A DNA stretch of 64,000 bases from Bradyrhizobium sp. WBAH42 (GCF_024585265.1 NZ_CP036533.1:372001-436000); one strand, 5' to 3'. Positions 49,182-58,708 are shown, counted from the first letter of the stretch. Notes: a model not told the origin generated them from the sequence alone. Made by a program: numbers and translations.

Positions 49182-50681
49182 GTGAATGGGGTGCTAGAAC
49201 GGCACGGACTGGGTGATTGCCGCCGCCTGCGGGCTGCGCCGGCCGCGCTTTGCCTTGTGCTGGGCGGGCTTCTCGCCGGCTGCGGCGATATGGGCCGGTT
49301 CCAGACTGCGGCGACCCCGACGGCCGTGGCGATGCCGAAGCCAAAGCCCGCCGTCGCACAAACCCCGGCCACCGAAAAGGAGCACGAGCGCATCCTGGCG
49401 AGCTATGGCGGGACCTATGACGATCCCAAGCTCGAGGCGCTCGTCAGCAAGACCGTCGACCGGCTGGTCGCGGCCTCCGACCGGCCCGACCAGGGCTACA
49501 AGGTCACGATCCTCAATTCCGGCGCGGTGAACGCCTTCGCGCTGCCGAACGGCCAGCTCTATGTCACGCGCGGCCTGCTTGCGCTCGCCAGCGACACCTC
49601 CGAATTGTCCTCCGTGCTCAGCCACGAGATGGCGCATGTGCTGTCCAAGCACGCCGCAATGCGCGAGGACCAGGCGCGCCAGGCCGCGATCGTCACCCGC
49701 GTCGTCACCGACATGAGCAACGATCCCGACCTCACCGCGCTGGCGCTGGCCAAGACCAAGCTCACCATGGCGAGCTTCTCGCGCAAGCAGGAGTTCGAGG
49801 CCGACGGCATCGGCGTCGGCATCTCCGCCAAGGCGCATTTCGACCCATACGGCGCCGCGCGCTTCCTGTCCGCGATGGAGCGCAATGCCGAGCTGAAGGC
49901 CGGCAAGAGCTCGCTCGATCCGCGCGCGCAGGATTTCACCTCGTCGCATCCGGCAACGCCGGAACGCGTGCAGAACGCGCAGAACATTGCCCGCCAATAC
50001 ACGGCGCCCGAAGGCGCCGAGCGCGATCGCGAGAGCTATCTCGCCGCGATCGACAACCTCGTCTATGGCGAAGACCCCAGCGAAGGCTTTGTCCGCGGTC
50101 GGCGTTTCCTGCATCCGAAGCTCGGCTTCACCTTCCAGGCGCCGGACAATTTCACGCTCGACAACACCGCACAGGCCGTGATCGGCGTGCGCGAGGGCGG
50201 CGCGCAGGCGATGCGCTTCGACGTCGTGCGCGTGCCCGGAGAGCAGTCGCTCGGCGACTACCTCAACTCCGGCTGGATGGAAGGCGTCGAGAAGGCCTCG
50301 ACCGAGGACCTCACCATCAACGGTTTTCCGGCGGCGTCCGCCACCGCCAAGGGCGACCAGTGGCAGTTCAAGGTCTATGCGCTGCGCTTCGGCAGCGACG
50401 TCTATCGCTTCATCTTCGCGGCACGGCAGAAATCGACCGAGAGCGAGCGCAACGCGCGCGAGACCGTCAACTCGTTCCGCCGCCTGACGCTGGAGGAAAT
50501 CCAGGCCGCGCGCCCGTTGCGCATCAAGGTCATCACGGTGCAGCCCGGCGACACCGTGGAATCGCTCTCGCACCGCATGGCCGGCGTCGACCATCCCGCC
50601 GAGCGCTTCCGCGTGCTGAACGGCCTCGATCGCACCGCGCAGGTCAAGGTGCGCGATCGCGTCAAGATCGTGGCGGACTAA
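49182..50681 (+). CDS. M48 family metalloprotease lipoprotein with LysM-like C-terminus
   Basis: The 499-residue protein has a lipobox (LLAGC near residues 30-34) and so is probably membrane-anchored in the periplasm. The M48 zinc motif HEMAH lies near residue 148, and the third ligand is in SRKQEFEADGIG. A middle domain of unknown type follows (FHPKLGFTFQAP, SLGDYL). Near the end, ITVQPGDTVESLSHRM is LysM-like and could bind peptidoglycan. BepA/LoiP-type M48 proteases control outer-membrane protein quality. The GTG start is used; a second in-frame GTG follows three codons later. Confidence 0.85.
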   Translation: MNGVLERHGLGDCRRLRAAPAALCLVLGGLLAGCGDMGRFQTAATPTAVAMPKPKPAVAQTPATEKEHERILASYGGTYDDPKLEALVSKTVDRLVAASDRPDQGYKVTILNSGAVNAFALPNGQLYVTRGLLALASDTSELSSVLSHEMAHVLSKHAAMREDQARQAAIVTRVVTDMSNDPDLTALALAKTKLTMASFSRKQEFEADGIGVGISAKAHFDPYGAARFLSAMERNAELKAGKSSLDPRAQDFTSSHPATPERVQNAQNIARQYTAPEGAERDRESYLAAIDNLVYGEDPSEGFVRGRRFLHPKLGFTFQAPDNFTLDNTAQAVIGVREGGAQAMRFDVVRVPGEQSLGDYLNSGWMEGVEKASTEDLTINGFPAASATAKGDQWQFKVYALRFGSDVYRFIFAARQKSTESERNARETVNSFRRLTLEEIQAARPLRIKVITVQPGDTVESLSHRMAGVDHPAERFRVLNGLDRTAQVKVRDRVKIVAD

Positions 50682-50688
50682 CGCCTCG

Positions 50689-51933
50689 CTAAGCGCGCGT
50701 CGTCCCGGAGAAACGCGGCTTCCCGCGCACCATGATCAGCGCCGCCGCCATCACCTCCAGCGCGATGCAGAGGTAGAACGGCAGCGTATAGCCGCCCGAG
50801 AGATCGCGCAGGAAACCAACGACGCCGGGGCCGAACGCATAGGTCACCTGGTTGATCGCGGTATTGAGGCTGATCAGCACGCCGAAGGCGGCGGAGTCGA
50901 ACTCCTGCTGCACGATGAGCGAGGGCAGCGTGATGAGGTTGCCGACCGAAAAGCCGAACACGGCGCAGGCCGCGATCAGTACATAGTCGTTGTGCAGGTT
51001 GATGACGGCGAGAAGCGCGGCGGCCTGGCTGAGGAACGACAGCGCGGACGCGAGACGCTGATTGAGGCGGTCGATCACCAGCGAGAACAGCACGCGACCG
51101 ACCACCGCCATCGCGGTCAGCACCGCGACGGCCACGGCGGCGCGCTCGCGCCCGATCACGGGATCGAGGAACGAGATCAGATGCACGATGAAGCCGACCT
51201 GGGCGAACAGCACGAGGGCAAAGGCGATCGTCACCGTGAGGAAGCCGACGTCACGCAGCGCCCAGGCGCGGATCTCCGTCGATGATTGCGGTCTTGCCTT
51301 CGCCGCGTGCCAGCCGTGGCGATCGGGCGGGCGGTCGACGAGAAGGAGGATGACCGGCACGAGCAGCACCAGCATGGCGCCGGCGGCGGCGTACATCGCA
51401 CCGGCAAAGCCGACATGGCCGATCAACGCCACCAGCAGCGGCACGCCGGCGATGCCGCCGAAGCTGGCGCCGTTGAGTGCGAGACTGATCGCCATGCCAC
51501 GCCTCTCGTCGAACCACAGGCTGATCGTGTTGGTGATCATGGCGAGACTGGTGCCGGCCCAGCCGAAGGCGAGCACGGCATCGGCGAGATAGAGCTGCCA
51601 GGGCTCGCTTACCGCGCCGATCGCGACTGCGGCCGCCGCCATCGCCAGCGTGCCGGCCAGCAGGCTGAGGCGCGGACCGTATTTCCGCACGGCCTCGCCG
51701 ACGAAGACGACGAGCAGCGCGCCGAACAGGTAGAAGAACGTGGTGCCGGAGGAGATCAGCGAGGCCGGCCAGCCCCGCGCCCGCTGCAGCTCGGCGACAT
51801 AGACGCTCTGGCCGTAGAAGCCGAGCCCCCAGCCGAAGGTCGCGAGCAGGAAGCAGACCGCGACGATGCGCCAGCCTTCGTAACGGAGCGAGGATTCGTC
51901 GATTGGCGGAATGTGGCGGGGATTGTCGAGCAT
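50689..51933 (-). CDS. MFS transporter
   Basis: The 414-residue carrier has about twelve hydrophobic segments. The opening YEGWRIVAVCFLLATFGWGLG and the loop RARGWPASLISSGTTFFYLFG are typical of the oxalate/formate-antiporter-like or monocarboxylate-type MFS subgroup. The ATG at 51933 has AAGGAC upstream; the frame extends to 52002 without a good site. No substrate clue is present in the flanking genes. Confidence 0.84.
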   Translation of the reverse strand: MLDNPRHIPPIDESSLRYEGWRIVAVCFLLATFGWGLGFYGQSVYVAELQRARGWPASLISSGTTFFYLFGALLVVFVGEAVRKYGPRLSLLAGTLAMAAAAVAIGAVSEPWQLYLADAVLAFGWAGTSLAMITNTISLWFDERRGMAISLALNGASFGGIAGVPLLVALIGHVGFAGAMYAAAGAMLVLLVPVILLLVDRPPDRHGWHAAKARPQSSTEIRAWALRDVGFLTVTIAFALVLFAQVGFIVHLISFLDPVIGRERAAVAVAVLTAMAVVGRVLFSLVIDRLNQRLASALSFLSQAAALLAVINLHNDYVLIAACAVFGFSVGNLITLPSLIVQQEFDSAAFGVLISLNTAINQVTYAFGPGVVGFLRDLSGGYTLPFYLCIALEVMAAALIMVRGKPRFSGTTRA

Positions 51934-52075
51934 TTGCGCTGGTCCTTCGTTCCCCCCGCGAGCGCTTGGGCTGAACGCTCGCCTGTTGATGACGAGCATC
52001 ATGTAACAACCGGGCTTCCGAAAATCACTTCGACCTGGATCGAAGTGTCAACGCTGCTGACAGCCTCTTGCCAAA

Positions 52076-53329
52076 CTAGACCGCGTCGGGGAACTCGCCC
52101 ATGGCTGCCTCCAGCCGCGCCTGGCGGCGCCTCGCCCAGGAGACCAGCGAGAGCACGGCAAGACCCAGCAGCACCGGCGGGAACACCACGAGGTTCACCG
52201 CGGACCAGCCGAAATTGGCGAGCAGCTGGCCCGACGAGAACGAGCCGATCGCCATCATGCCGAACACCAGGAAATCGTTGAAGGCCTGCACCTTGTTGCG
52301 CTCCTGCGGGCGATGCGTCTCCAGCACCAGCGCGGAGGCGCCGATGAAGGCGAAATTCCAGCCCACGCCGAGCACGATCAGCGTGGCCCAGAAGTGCATC
52401 GCGGTGAGCCCGGAGAGACCGATGGTGGCGGCGCCTGCTTCCAGCAGCAGGCCGGCAGCCACGATCTTCGGCGCCCCGAAGCGCGCGATCAGCGCACCCG
52501 TGAAGAAGCTCGGCCCATACATCGCGACGATGTGCCATTGAATGCCGAAATTGGAATCGGAGACGCTGAGGCCGCACATCTTCATGGCGAGCGGCGCAGA
52601 GGTCATCACCAGGTTCATCATGGGATAGGCGATGACGCCGCACAAAGCGGCCGCGATGAAGCGCGGCTGCGTCACGATGGTGAGCAGTGGCCGGCCGCCG
52701 TGCAGATCGGCCGGCGCGGGCTTCGGCATATCGACGCCGGCGACGATGCCCATGGCAACCAGCGCGACGGCCGTCTGCACCAGGAAGCTGAAGGCGAACA
52801 GATAAGGCTGCCAGACATCCATGGTCCACTGCACGAGCTGCGGACCGAGCACGCCCGCGAACACGCCGCCCGCCATCACCCAGGACACGGCCTTGGGCCG
52901 GTAGGCCGCACTGGCGCCGTCGGCAGCCGCAAAGCGATAGGATTGCGCCACCGCGCCGTAGAGGCCGCCGAGAAAGGTCGCCAGACAAAACAGCGCGAAC
53001 GAGCCGTGCAGGATCGCGAACGAGCCGAGCAGGCCGGTGAGCGCGCCGAGGCCGGTGCCGATGACGAAGGCGGCACGGCGGCCGAAGCGGCGCGAGATCG
53101 CGCCGGTCGGCAGCGTGCCGGCAGCGAGCCCGACCACATACATCGAGATCGGCACGGTCGCGAACGACATGTCCGGCGCGAGCGTGGCACCGACGATCGC
53201 GCCGGTGGCGAAGATCACCGCCGAGTTGGCGCCGGTCAGCGCCTGCGCGGCGGCAAGGCGCACCACGTTGGCGCGCACGCGGGCATCGTCGGCGATCTCA
53301 TTGGCTGCAGTCACGTCCAGCATCGGCAT
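52076..53329 (-). CDS. MFS transporter
   Basis: The 417-residue carrier has about twelve hydrophobic segments and the MFS loop motif AISRRFGRRAAFVIGTGLGAL between segments 2 and 3. It is unrelated in detail to the MFS gene next to it, so this is not a simple duplication. MPMLDVTAANEIADD is the chosen start (GGGCGGAA upstream); the longer frame to 53413 is doubtful. Substrate unknown. Confidence 0.83.
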   Translation of the reverse strand: MPMLDVTAANEIADDARVRANVVRLAAAQALTGANSAVIFATGAIVGATLAPDMSFATVPISMYVVGLAAGTLPTGAISRRFGRRAAFVIGTGLGALTGLLGSFAILHGSFALFCLATFLGGLYGAVAQSYRFAAADGASAAYRPKAVSWVMAGGVFAGVLGPQLVQWTMDVWQPYLFAFSFLVQTAVALVAMGIVAGVDMPKPAPADLHGGRPLLTIVTQPRFIAAALCGVIAYPMMNLVMTSAPLAMKMCGLSVSDSNFGIQWHIVAMYGPSFFTGALIARFGAPKIVAAGLLLEAGAATIGLSGLTAMHFWATLIVLGVGWNFAFIGASALVLETHRPQERNKVQAFNDFLVFGMMAIGSFSSGQLLANFGWSAVNLVVFPPVLLGLAVLSLVSWARRRQARLEAAMGEFPDAV

Positions 53330-53508
53330 TTCCGCCCAAAGGGCTCTGTTGATTCGCGGCACTATGGAGGGGTGAGAGAGGGCCGGCAACCGGCGCAAAC
53401 GGGCGCGGGCCATGCCCCTGACGCAATCGCTGCGATGATAGCGATGCGCGCCCTTGACGGCTTGCGCTCGATCAAATCCTATCCGCCGCGATCACTGGGA
53501 GTTACGTT

Positions 53509-55578
53509 ATGTCCGTCGACGACAGGCCCACGCTGCAAGCTCCCGACGACGATCCCTGGCTGTGGCTGGAGGAGATCGAGGGCCGGCAGGCGCTCGATTT
53601 CGTCGAGCGGCAGAACAGCCTGACGCTGCAGGCCTTCGGCGGAGCGGCCTTCGAACGCGGCCGCGACATACTCGCTGGCATCTACGATCGTCCCGACAAC
53701 ATTCCCTATGTCAGCCGGCGCGGCTCCGATCTGCACAATCTCTGGAAGGACGCCAGCAATCCCCGCGGCCTGTGGCGGCGGACCACGTTGGAAGAGTTTC
53801 GAAAGCCGCATCCGGCATGGGAAACCATACTTGATATTGATCAGCTTGCGGCGAGCGAAGGCGAGGACTGGCTGCTGAGCCAGATCACCACGATGCCCGG
53901 CAGTTCGCGCGCGATCCTCAGCCTGTCGCGCGGCGGCAGCGACGCCGTCACTTTGCGCGAGTTCGACCTCGACACGAGAAGCTTCGTTGCCGGCGGCTTC
54001 GCACTGCCGGAAGCCAAGGGCGGCGTCGACTGGCTCGATGCCGACACGCTGCTGCTTTCGAGCGCGCATGGCGAGGGCATGGCGACGACATCGGGCTATG
54101 CGCGCACCGTGCGGCTTTGGCGGCGCGGCCAAAGGGTCGAACAGGCTTCGGTGCTGTTCGAGGCCTCGGCGGACGACATGGCGGCATATTGCTACGTCGA
54201 TCGCATCACGACGAATCGAACGATATGGTTCGGCCGCATGCTGGATTTCTTCAACTTCAGCGTCTCGATCGGAGATCAGACCGGACCGCTCGCAAGGCTG
54301 GATCTGCCGACCGACATAGAATTGCAGGCCCATGGCGACTGGCTCGCGATCAAACCGCGCTCGAACTGGTCCGTGGCCGGACGGACGTACGAGGCCGACG
54401 CGGCGCTCGGCATCTCGCTCTCCGCATTCCTCAAAGGCGGCCGCGAGTTCGCCATGCTGTTCGAGCCGGCGCCGCGTCGGGCGATCCAGGGCTTCTTCTG
54501 GGTGGCAGGCGGGCTGGTCCTTTCGATCCTCGACGAGCTGAGGCCGCGTTTCGAGATCTGCACGCCTTCCGCCGCGACATGGAGCCGCGAGACGCTTTCC
54601 GGCCTGCCGGGAATCGGCGTCGTCGACGTCTGGACGCTCGATCGCCATGCCTCCGAGAGCAACGGCGCCCTGCTCGCCAATGTGCAGGATCCGCTGACGC
54701 CGCCCTCGTTGCTGCTGATCGAACGCGGCGTCGCAAGCCCGATCGTGCTGAAGCAGGCGCCGAAGACGTTCACCGCCGACGGGCTCATGGTGACGCAGCA
54801 CGAGGCGATCTCCGTTGACGGCGAGCGAATTCCCTATGTGCAGACCGGCCCCGCCGGCGAGACCGGCGATGCGCCGGTCTATATGAGCGCCTATGGCGGC
54901 TTCGCGGTTTCGGTGAAGCCGTATTACAACGCGTCGCTCGGCAAGCTGTGGCTGGAGCGCGGCGGCACCACGGTGCAGGCGAATTTGCGCGGCGGCGGCG
55001 AGTTCGGCACGCGCTGGCACGATGCCGGACGCCTTGCCGGCAAGAAGCTCTCTCACGACGATTTCGCCGCCGTTGCCGCCGATCTCGTCCGCCGCGGTGT
55101 GACGAGCGCAAAGCGTATCGCCGCGCAGGGCGGCTCGAACGGCGGCATCCTCATCACCAACATGCTGGTGCGCTACCCCGAGCGTTTCGGCGCGCTGTTC
55201 TGCACCATCCCGCTGATCGACATGCGCCGCTACACAAAGCTGCTCGCGGGCGCGAGCTGGATCGCGGAATATGGCGATCCCGACAAGCCCGACGAATGGG
55301 AATGGCTGAAGACCTACTCGGCCTATCACAACGTGAAGGCCGGCCAGGCCTATCCGCCGATTCTGATCGCGACGACGCGGCGCGACGACCGCGTCCATCC
55401 CGGCCACGCGCGCAAGATGGCGGCCAAGCTGCAGGCCATGGGCTATGAGGCCTGGTTCTACGAACCGGCCGCAGGCGGCCACGGCTACGGCAAGGACAAC
55501 AAGGAGCGCGCGGGTTTCGAGGTGCTGGGCTATCGGTTCTTGAAGGAGAAGATCGGGTGGCGGGATGACGAAGACTGA
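53509..55578 (+). CDS. Prolyl oligopeptidase family serine peptidase (S9A-like)
   Basis: The 689-residue protein has the S9 layout. An N-terminal DDPWLWLEEIEGRQALDFVE is followed by a seven-bladed propeller region. The C-terminal alpha/beta-hydrolase domain has the nucleophile Ser543 in AQGGSNGGIL, Asp in RRDDRVHPGHARKM and His in AGGHGYG. It cleaves short peptides after proline or related residues. No signal peptide is seen, so it is probably cytoplasmic. The ATG follows CACTGGGAGTTACGTT. Confidence 0.9.
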   Translation: MSVDDRPTLQAPDDDPWLWLEEIEGRQALDFVERQNSLTLQAFGGAAFERGRDILAGIYDRPDNIPYVSRRGSDLHNLWKDASNPRGLWRRTTLEEFRKPHPAWETILDIDQLAASEGEDWLLSQITTMPGSSRAILSLSRGGSDAVTLREFDLDTRSFVAGGFALPEAKGGVDWLDADTLLLSSAHGEGMATTSGYARTVRLWRRGQRVEQASVLFEASADDMAAYCYVDRITTNRTIWFGRMLDFFNFSVSIGDQTGPLARLDLPTDIELQAHGDWLAIKPRSNWSVAGRTYEADAALGISLSAFLKGGREFAMLFEPAPRRAIQGFFWVAGGLVLSILDELRPRFEICTPSAATWSRETLSGLPGIGVVDVWTLDRHASESNGALLANVQDPLTPPSLLLIERGVASPIVLKQAPKTFTADGLMVTQHEAISVDGERIPYVQTGPAGETGDAPVYMSAYGGFAVSVKPYYNASLGKLWLERGGTTVQANLRGGGEFGTRWHDAGRLAGKKLSHDDFAAVAADLVRRGVTSAKRIAAQGGSNGGILITNMLVRYPERFGALFCTIPLIDMRRYTKLLAGASWIAEYGDPDKPDEWEWLKTYSAYHNVKAGQAYPPILIATTRRDDRVHPGHARKMAAKLQAMGYEAWFYEPAAGGHGYGKDNKERAGFEVLGYRFLKEKIGWRDDED

Positions 55579-55615
55579 GACGTCTTGACAAGGTGCTGGC
55601 CACGGACAGTTCTTG

Positions 55616-55730
55616 CCTCTCCCGCTTGCGGGAGAGGCCGACGCGCTCGAAGAGCGCGGCGGGTGAGGGCTTTCTCCCCTAGGGGAGTATCCCGTTGCGG
55701 AAGCACCCTCTCCCGCAAGCGGGAGAGGGA
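55616..55730. repeat. Palindromic element CCTCTCCCGC...GCGGGAGAGG
   Basis: CCTCTCCCGCTTGCGGGAGAGG on the left and CCCTCTCCCGCAAGCGGGAGAGGG on the right are each hairpins and inverted copies of each other. It lies between two convergent genes and may end transcription from both. Confidence 0.75.
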
Positions 55731-55747
55731 GCGCACCTCCGGCGTAG

Positions 55748-56419
55748 CTACCGCGCAAACACCAACGTCAGATTGTTCGCGGGCATCTCGATCGTATCGA
55801 CGAGACCGAGGCCTGCCGCCTTCGCCAGCTTCTCGACGTCGACGACGTCGCGCACGCCCCATTCGGGATTGCCCTCGCGCAAGGAGGTGTCGAACACCGC
55901 GTTGCTGAGCGCGGTGTGCTTGCCGTCGCGCTTGAACGGGCCATAGAGGAACAGCTTGCCGTCGCGGCGCAGATAACGGCCGGCGCCGGCGAACAGGCCT
56001 TCGGCCACGGCCCAGGGCGCGATGTGAATGACATTGGCGCAGAACACGGCCGCGAGGCTGGTCGGCCCCTGCCCGCTTTTCATTTCCGGGCACCAATCGG
56101 CATCGGTGAGGTCGATGCGCAGGGGTGGGCGGATGTTCGGCAGGCCCGCATGCATGCGCCAGGCCTCGATGCTCTTGAGGTGGCGCTGGTTGAGATCGCT
56201 CGGCCACCAGACCAGGCCGGGCGTGTGGCGGGCGAAATGCACCACGTGCTGCCCGGTTCCACTGCCGAGTTCCACGACGTTGCCGGTCGCATCCGCGAGG
56301 TGCTTTTCCAGGGCGGCCCAGATCGGTTCGTGATTGCGATGAAAGGCCGGCGCATCGAGCCGGCCATCCGGCTCGACCCGTCCGCCATCCCTGCCAAATT
56401 CGACGACATATTCAGCCAA
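55748..56419 (-). CDS. DUF938 SAM-dependent methyltransferase-like protein
   Basis: The 223-residue protein has the DUF938 pattern: APAFHRNHEPIWAALEKHL, then the SAM motif VVELGSGTGQHVVHFAR near residues 48-64, WWPSDLN and ANVIHIAPW. Substrate unknown. It is divergent from soxX across a 230-bp gap; there is no evidence that it is part of sulfur oxidation. Confidence 0.85.
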   Translation of the reverse strand: MAEYVVEFGRDGGRVEPDGRLDAPAFHRNHEPIWAALEKHLADATGNVVELGSGTGQHVVHFARHTPGLVWWPSDLNQRHLKSIEAWRMHAGLPNIRPPLRIDLTDADWCPEMKSGQGPTSLAAVFCANVIHIAPWAVAEGLFAGAGRYLRRDGKLFLYGPFKRDGKHTALSNAVFDTSLREGNPEWGVRDVVDVEKLAKAAGLGLVDTIEMPANNLTLVFAR

Positions 56420-56649
56420 GTGACGTCCCCAAAAATGCGTACCAAAAAAGAAGGCCAGAAGGCCAAAGGTCCGAGAATAATTTGCTAGTCCGCGCCCATC
56501 CGCATGAACGAACTATCTTGTCGGTTGCAATGCGGAGGATATTAACCCCATTTTGCCGCATGCATAGTCTTGATTGTCAGGCGATGTCCTTTGTGCTTTT
56601 GAACAATTCCGTAAATGAGATCATCGAGATAACGCTCCGGGACGATGCC

Positions 56650-57006
56650 TTGACCGCCTTTCCTCGCAAGCCCGCTTTGCTTGTTGCCCTGGCCCTCCTC
56701 GCCGGCATGGCCATGGCCCCGGCGGGGGCGCAATCCGCCGTGACGGTGGGCCAGAAGCTCGCCTTCGACCGCGGCAAGGGCAATTGCCTGACTTGCCATG
56801 TCATCAAAGGCGGCGACCTGCCGGGGACGATCGGACCGGAACTGAAGGACATCAAGTCAAAATACCCTGATCGCAACGAGCTCACCGCGATCATCTTCGA
56901 CGAGACCAAGCGCAATCCGCAAACCATGATGCCGCCGTTCGGCCGGAACCGGATTTTGACCGAACAGGAGATCGACGCGATCGTTGATTTCCTGCAGACC
57001 CTGTAA
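56650..57006 (+). CDS. soxX: Sulfur oxidation c-type cytochrome SoxX
   Basis: SoxX is the small cytochrome subunit of SoxXA, which starts thiosulfate oxidation by joining it to SoxYZ in the periplasm. The heme site CLTCH is at residues 46-50, and the axial Met lies in QTMMPPFGRN. TLTEQEIDAIVDFLQTL closes the fold. I use the TTG at 56650, since it opens directly with a signal peptide (RKPALLVALALLAGMAMA) and has GGGA seven bases upstream; in-frame ATGs at 56584 and earlier give an over-long leader. First gene of the sox operon. Confidence 0.85.
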   Translation: MTAFPRKPALLVALALLAGMAMAPAGAQSAVTVGQKLAFDRGKGNCLTCHVIKGGDLPGTIGPELKDIKSKYPDRNELTAIIFDETKRNPQTMMPPFGRNRILTEQEIDAIVDFLQTL

Positions 57007-57032
57007 CCGCCGGCGGCCCCAGGAGACTTGAG

Positions 57033-57518
57033 ATGACCACGACCACGAGGCCCCACCCGACGCGGCGCCTGATCCTTCAGGGCGCAGCCTCCGTGGCGCT
57101 GCTCGGCCTCGGCAATCTGCCGTTCGCGCCCGCGCGCGCCGCGGCGAACGACAAATATCCGGAAGAGGCCTTCAGGCAGAAGAGCGAAGCCGACGCGATC
57201 AAGGCGCTCTACGGCAAGACCGCCGAACCGTCGGACAAGGTCAAGCTGGATGCGCCGGAGATCGCCGAGAACGGCGGCGTCGTGCCGATCTCGGTGACGA
57301 CGACGCTGGAGAAGGTCACCTCGATCTCGTTCTTCGTGGCGGAGAACCCGAGCGCGCTGGCCGCCAGCTACAGGATTCCCGATGGCACCATCCCTGCCGT
57401 CGCCAACCGGCTGAAGATGGCCAGGACCACCAAACTGACCGCGATCGTGGAGGCCGACGGCAAGCTCTACAGCGCGACCAAGGAGGTCAAGGTCACCGTC
57501 GGCGGTTGCGGCGGCTAA
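57033..57518 (+). CDS. soxY: Thiosulfate oxidation carrier protein SoxY
   Basis: The 161-residue protein has a twin-arginine signal (TRRLILQGAAS at residues 10-20) and ends VGGCGG, the swinging arm whose Cys159 carries the sulfur intermediates. The Ig-like body includes GGVVPISVTTTLEKVTSISFF. SoxY is folded and exported together with SoxZ. Spacing to soxX is 26 bp with AGGAGACTTGAG before the ATG. Confidence 0.93.
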   Translation: MTTTTRPHPTRRLILQGAASVALLGLGNLPFAPARAAANDKYPEEAFRQKSEADAIKALYGKTAEPSDKVKLDAPEIAENGGVVPISVTTTLEKVTSISFFVAENPSALAASYRIPDGTIPAVANRLKMARTTKLTAIVEADGKLYSATKEVKVTVGGCGG

Positions 57519-57533
57519 GCGAGGCAGTTCGAC

Positions 57534-57845
57534 ATGGCATCCAGCATTCGCGTGCGCGCAACATCGAGCGGCGACATCACCGAGGTGCAGGCGCTGATCC
57601 AGCACCCCATGGACACCGGCCTCGTCAAGGATTCCAAGGGCGAGTTGATCCCGGCGCATTTCATCCAGCAGCTGAAGTTCGAATGTAACGGCAAGGACGT
57701 GTTCGTCGCCGATTGGGGCACCGCCGTTTCCAAGGACCCCTATGTCAAGTTCAGCTTCAAGGGCGCCAAGAAGGGCGACGAGCTCAAGATCTCATGGACC
57801 GACAACAAGGGCGGCTCGGACACGACCACCGCGAAGATCGCGTGA
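57534..57845 (+). CDS. soxZ: Thiosulfate oxidation carrier complex protein SoxZ
   Basis: The 103-residue protein has the SoxZ core: IRVRATSSGDITEVQALIQHPMDTG and FVADWGTAVSKDPYVKFSF. It has no signal peptide and is co-exported with SoxY, whose partner it is. Its stop overlaps the soxA start by one base. Confidence 0.93.
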   Translation: MASSIRVRATSSGDITEVQALIQHPMDTGLVKDSKGELIPAHFIQQLKFECNGKDVFVADWGTAVSKDPYVKFSFKGAKKGDELKISWTDNKGGSDTTTAKIA

Positions 57846-58708
57846 TGAAGGCCCGCATCCACCTCCTGCTGGGCTCGCTCGGCGCCGCGCTCGTCGCGCT
57901 CGCCCTCGCTTCGCCCCGCGTGATCGCTGCCGACAAGGTGGATCCCGTTGCTGATGCCAAGGCGTTCCAGAACTTCTTCTTCCAGAAGTTTCCGAACGTG
58001 AAGCACGAGGATTTCGTCAACGGCCCGTATTCCATGAACGAGGACATGAAGCGGCAGTGGCAGGAGAAAGAGGAATTCCCGCCTTACGAGTTCGCGCTCG
58101 ATGCCGGCAAGGAGATGTTCTCGACCCCGTTCAAGAACGGCAAGACCTATGCCGACTGCTTCCCGAACGGCGGCATCGCCATCCGCCAGAACTATCCGTA
58201 CTTCGACAGCAAGGAAGGCAAGGTCATCACGCTGGAGCTCGCGCTCAACCGCTGCCGCGAGGCCAACGGCGAGGCGCCCTATTCCTACGTCAAGGACGAG
58301 ATGGCCTCGCTCACCGCCTACATGGCCTACACCTCCCGCGGCAAGCTGATGGACATCAAGATTCCCGATGACCCTCGCGCGCTCGCGGCGTACGAGAACG
58401 GCAAGCGCTATTTCTACACCCGCCGCGGCCAGATGAACTTCTCCTGCGCGAGCTGCCATGTGCAGAGCCCGGGCGAGCGCATCCGCGCCGAGACCCTTGC
58501 CCCGGCGCTCGGCATCGTCAACGCGATGCCGATCTACCGCTCCGAATGGAGCGGCATGGGCACGACCAGCCGCCGCTTCGTCACCTGCAACAGCCAGACC
58601 CGCGCGGTTCCGCTGGAGCCGCAGGCGGATGAATATCGCGACGTCGAATATTTCCTGTCCTACGTCGCCAACGGCCTGCCGATCTCAGGGCCAGGAGCAC
58701 GGCCATGA
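57845..58708 (+). CDS. soxA: Sulfur oxidation c-type cytochrome SoxA (mono-heme form)
   Basis: The 287-residue protein has a signal peptide cleaved near IAADK. It has one heme motif, CASCH at residues 201-205, and the active-site Cys248 in RRFVTCNSQTRAVPLE, which is persulfidated in the family. The first heme site of di-heme SoxA is absent; Cys105 and Cys137 lie in that half and could form a disulfide. With SoxX it links thiosulfate to SoxY. Confidence 0.92.
   Translation: MKARIHLLLGSLGAALVALALASPRVIAADKVDPVADAKAFQNFFFQKFPNVKHEDFVNGPYSMNEDMKRQWQEKEEFPPYEFALDAGKEMFSTPFKNGKTYADCFPNGGIAIRQNYPYFDSKEGKVITLELALNRCREANGEAPYSYVKDEMASLTAYMAYTSRGKLMDIKIPDDPRALAAYENGKRYFYTRRGQMNFSCASCHVQSPGERIRAETLAPALGIVNAMPIYRSEWSGMGTTSRRFVTCNSQTRAVPLEPQADEYRDVEYFLSYVANGLPISGPGARP

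Noticed and set aside
50689..53329. Two adjacent MFS genes as a recent tandem duplication
   Set aside because: Their loop motifs and termini differ clearly, so they are from different MFS subgroups.
53479..55758. Long leftward open frame (759 codons)
   Set aside because: Antisense to the S9 peptidase gene; its composition is that of a mirror frame.
56482..56649. Upstream ATG starts for soxX
   Set aside because: They would put a 20-55 residue hydrophilic leader before the signal peptide; the TTG at 56650 has a better layout, though this remains unproven.
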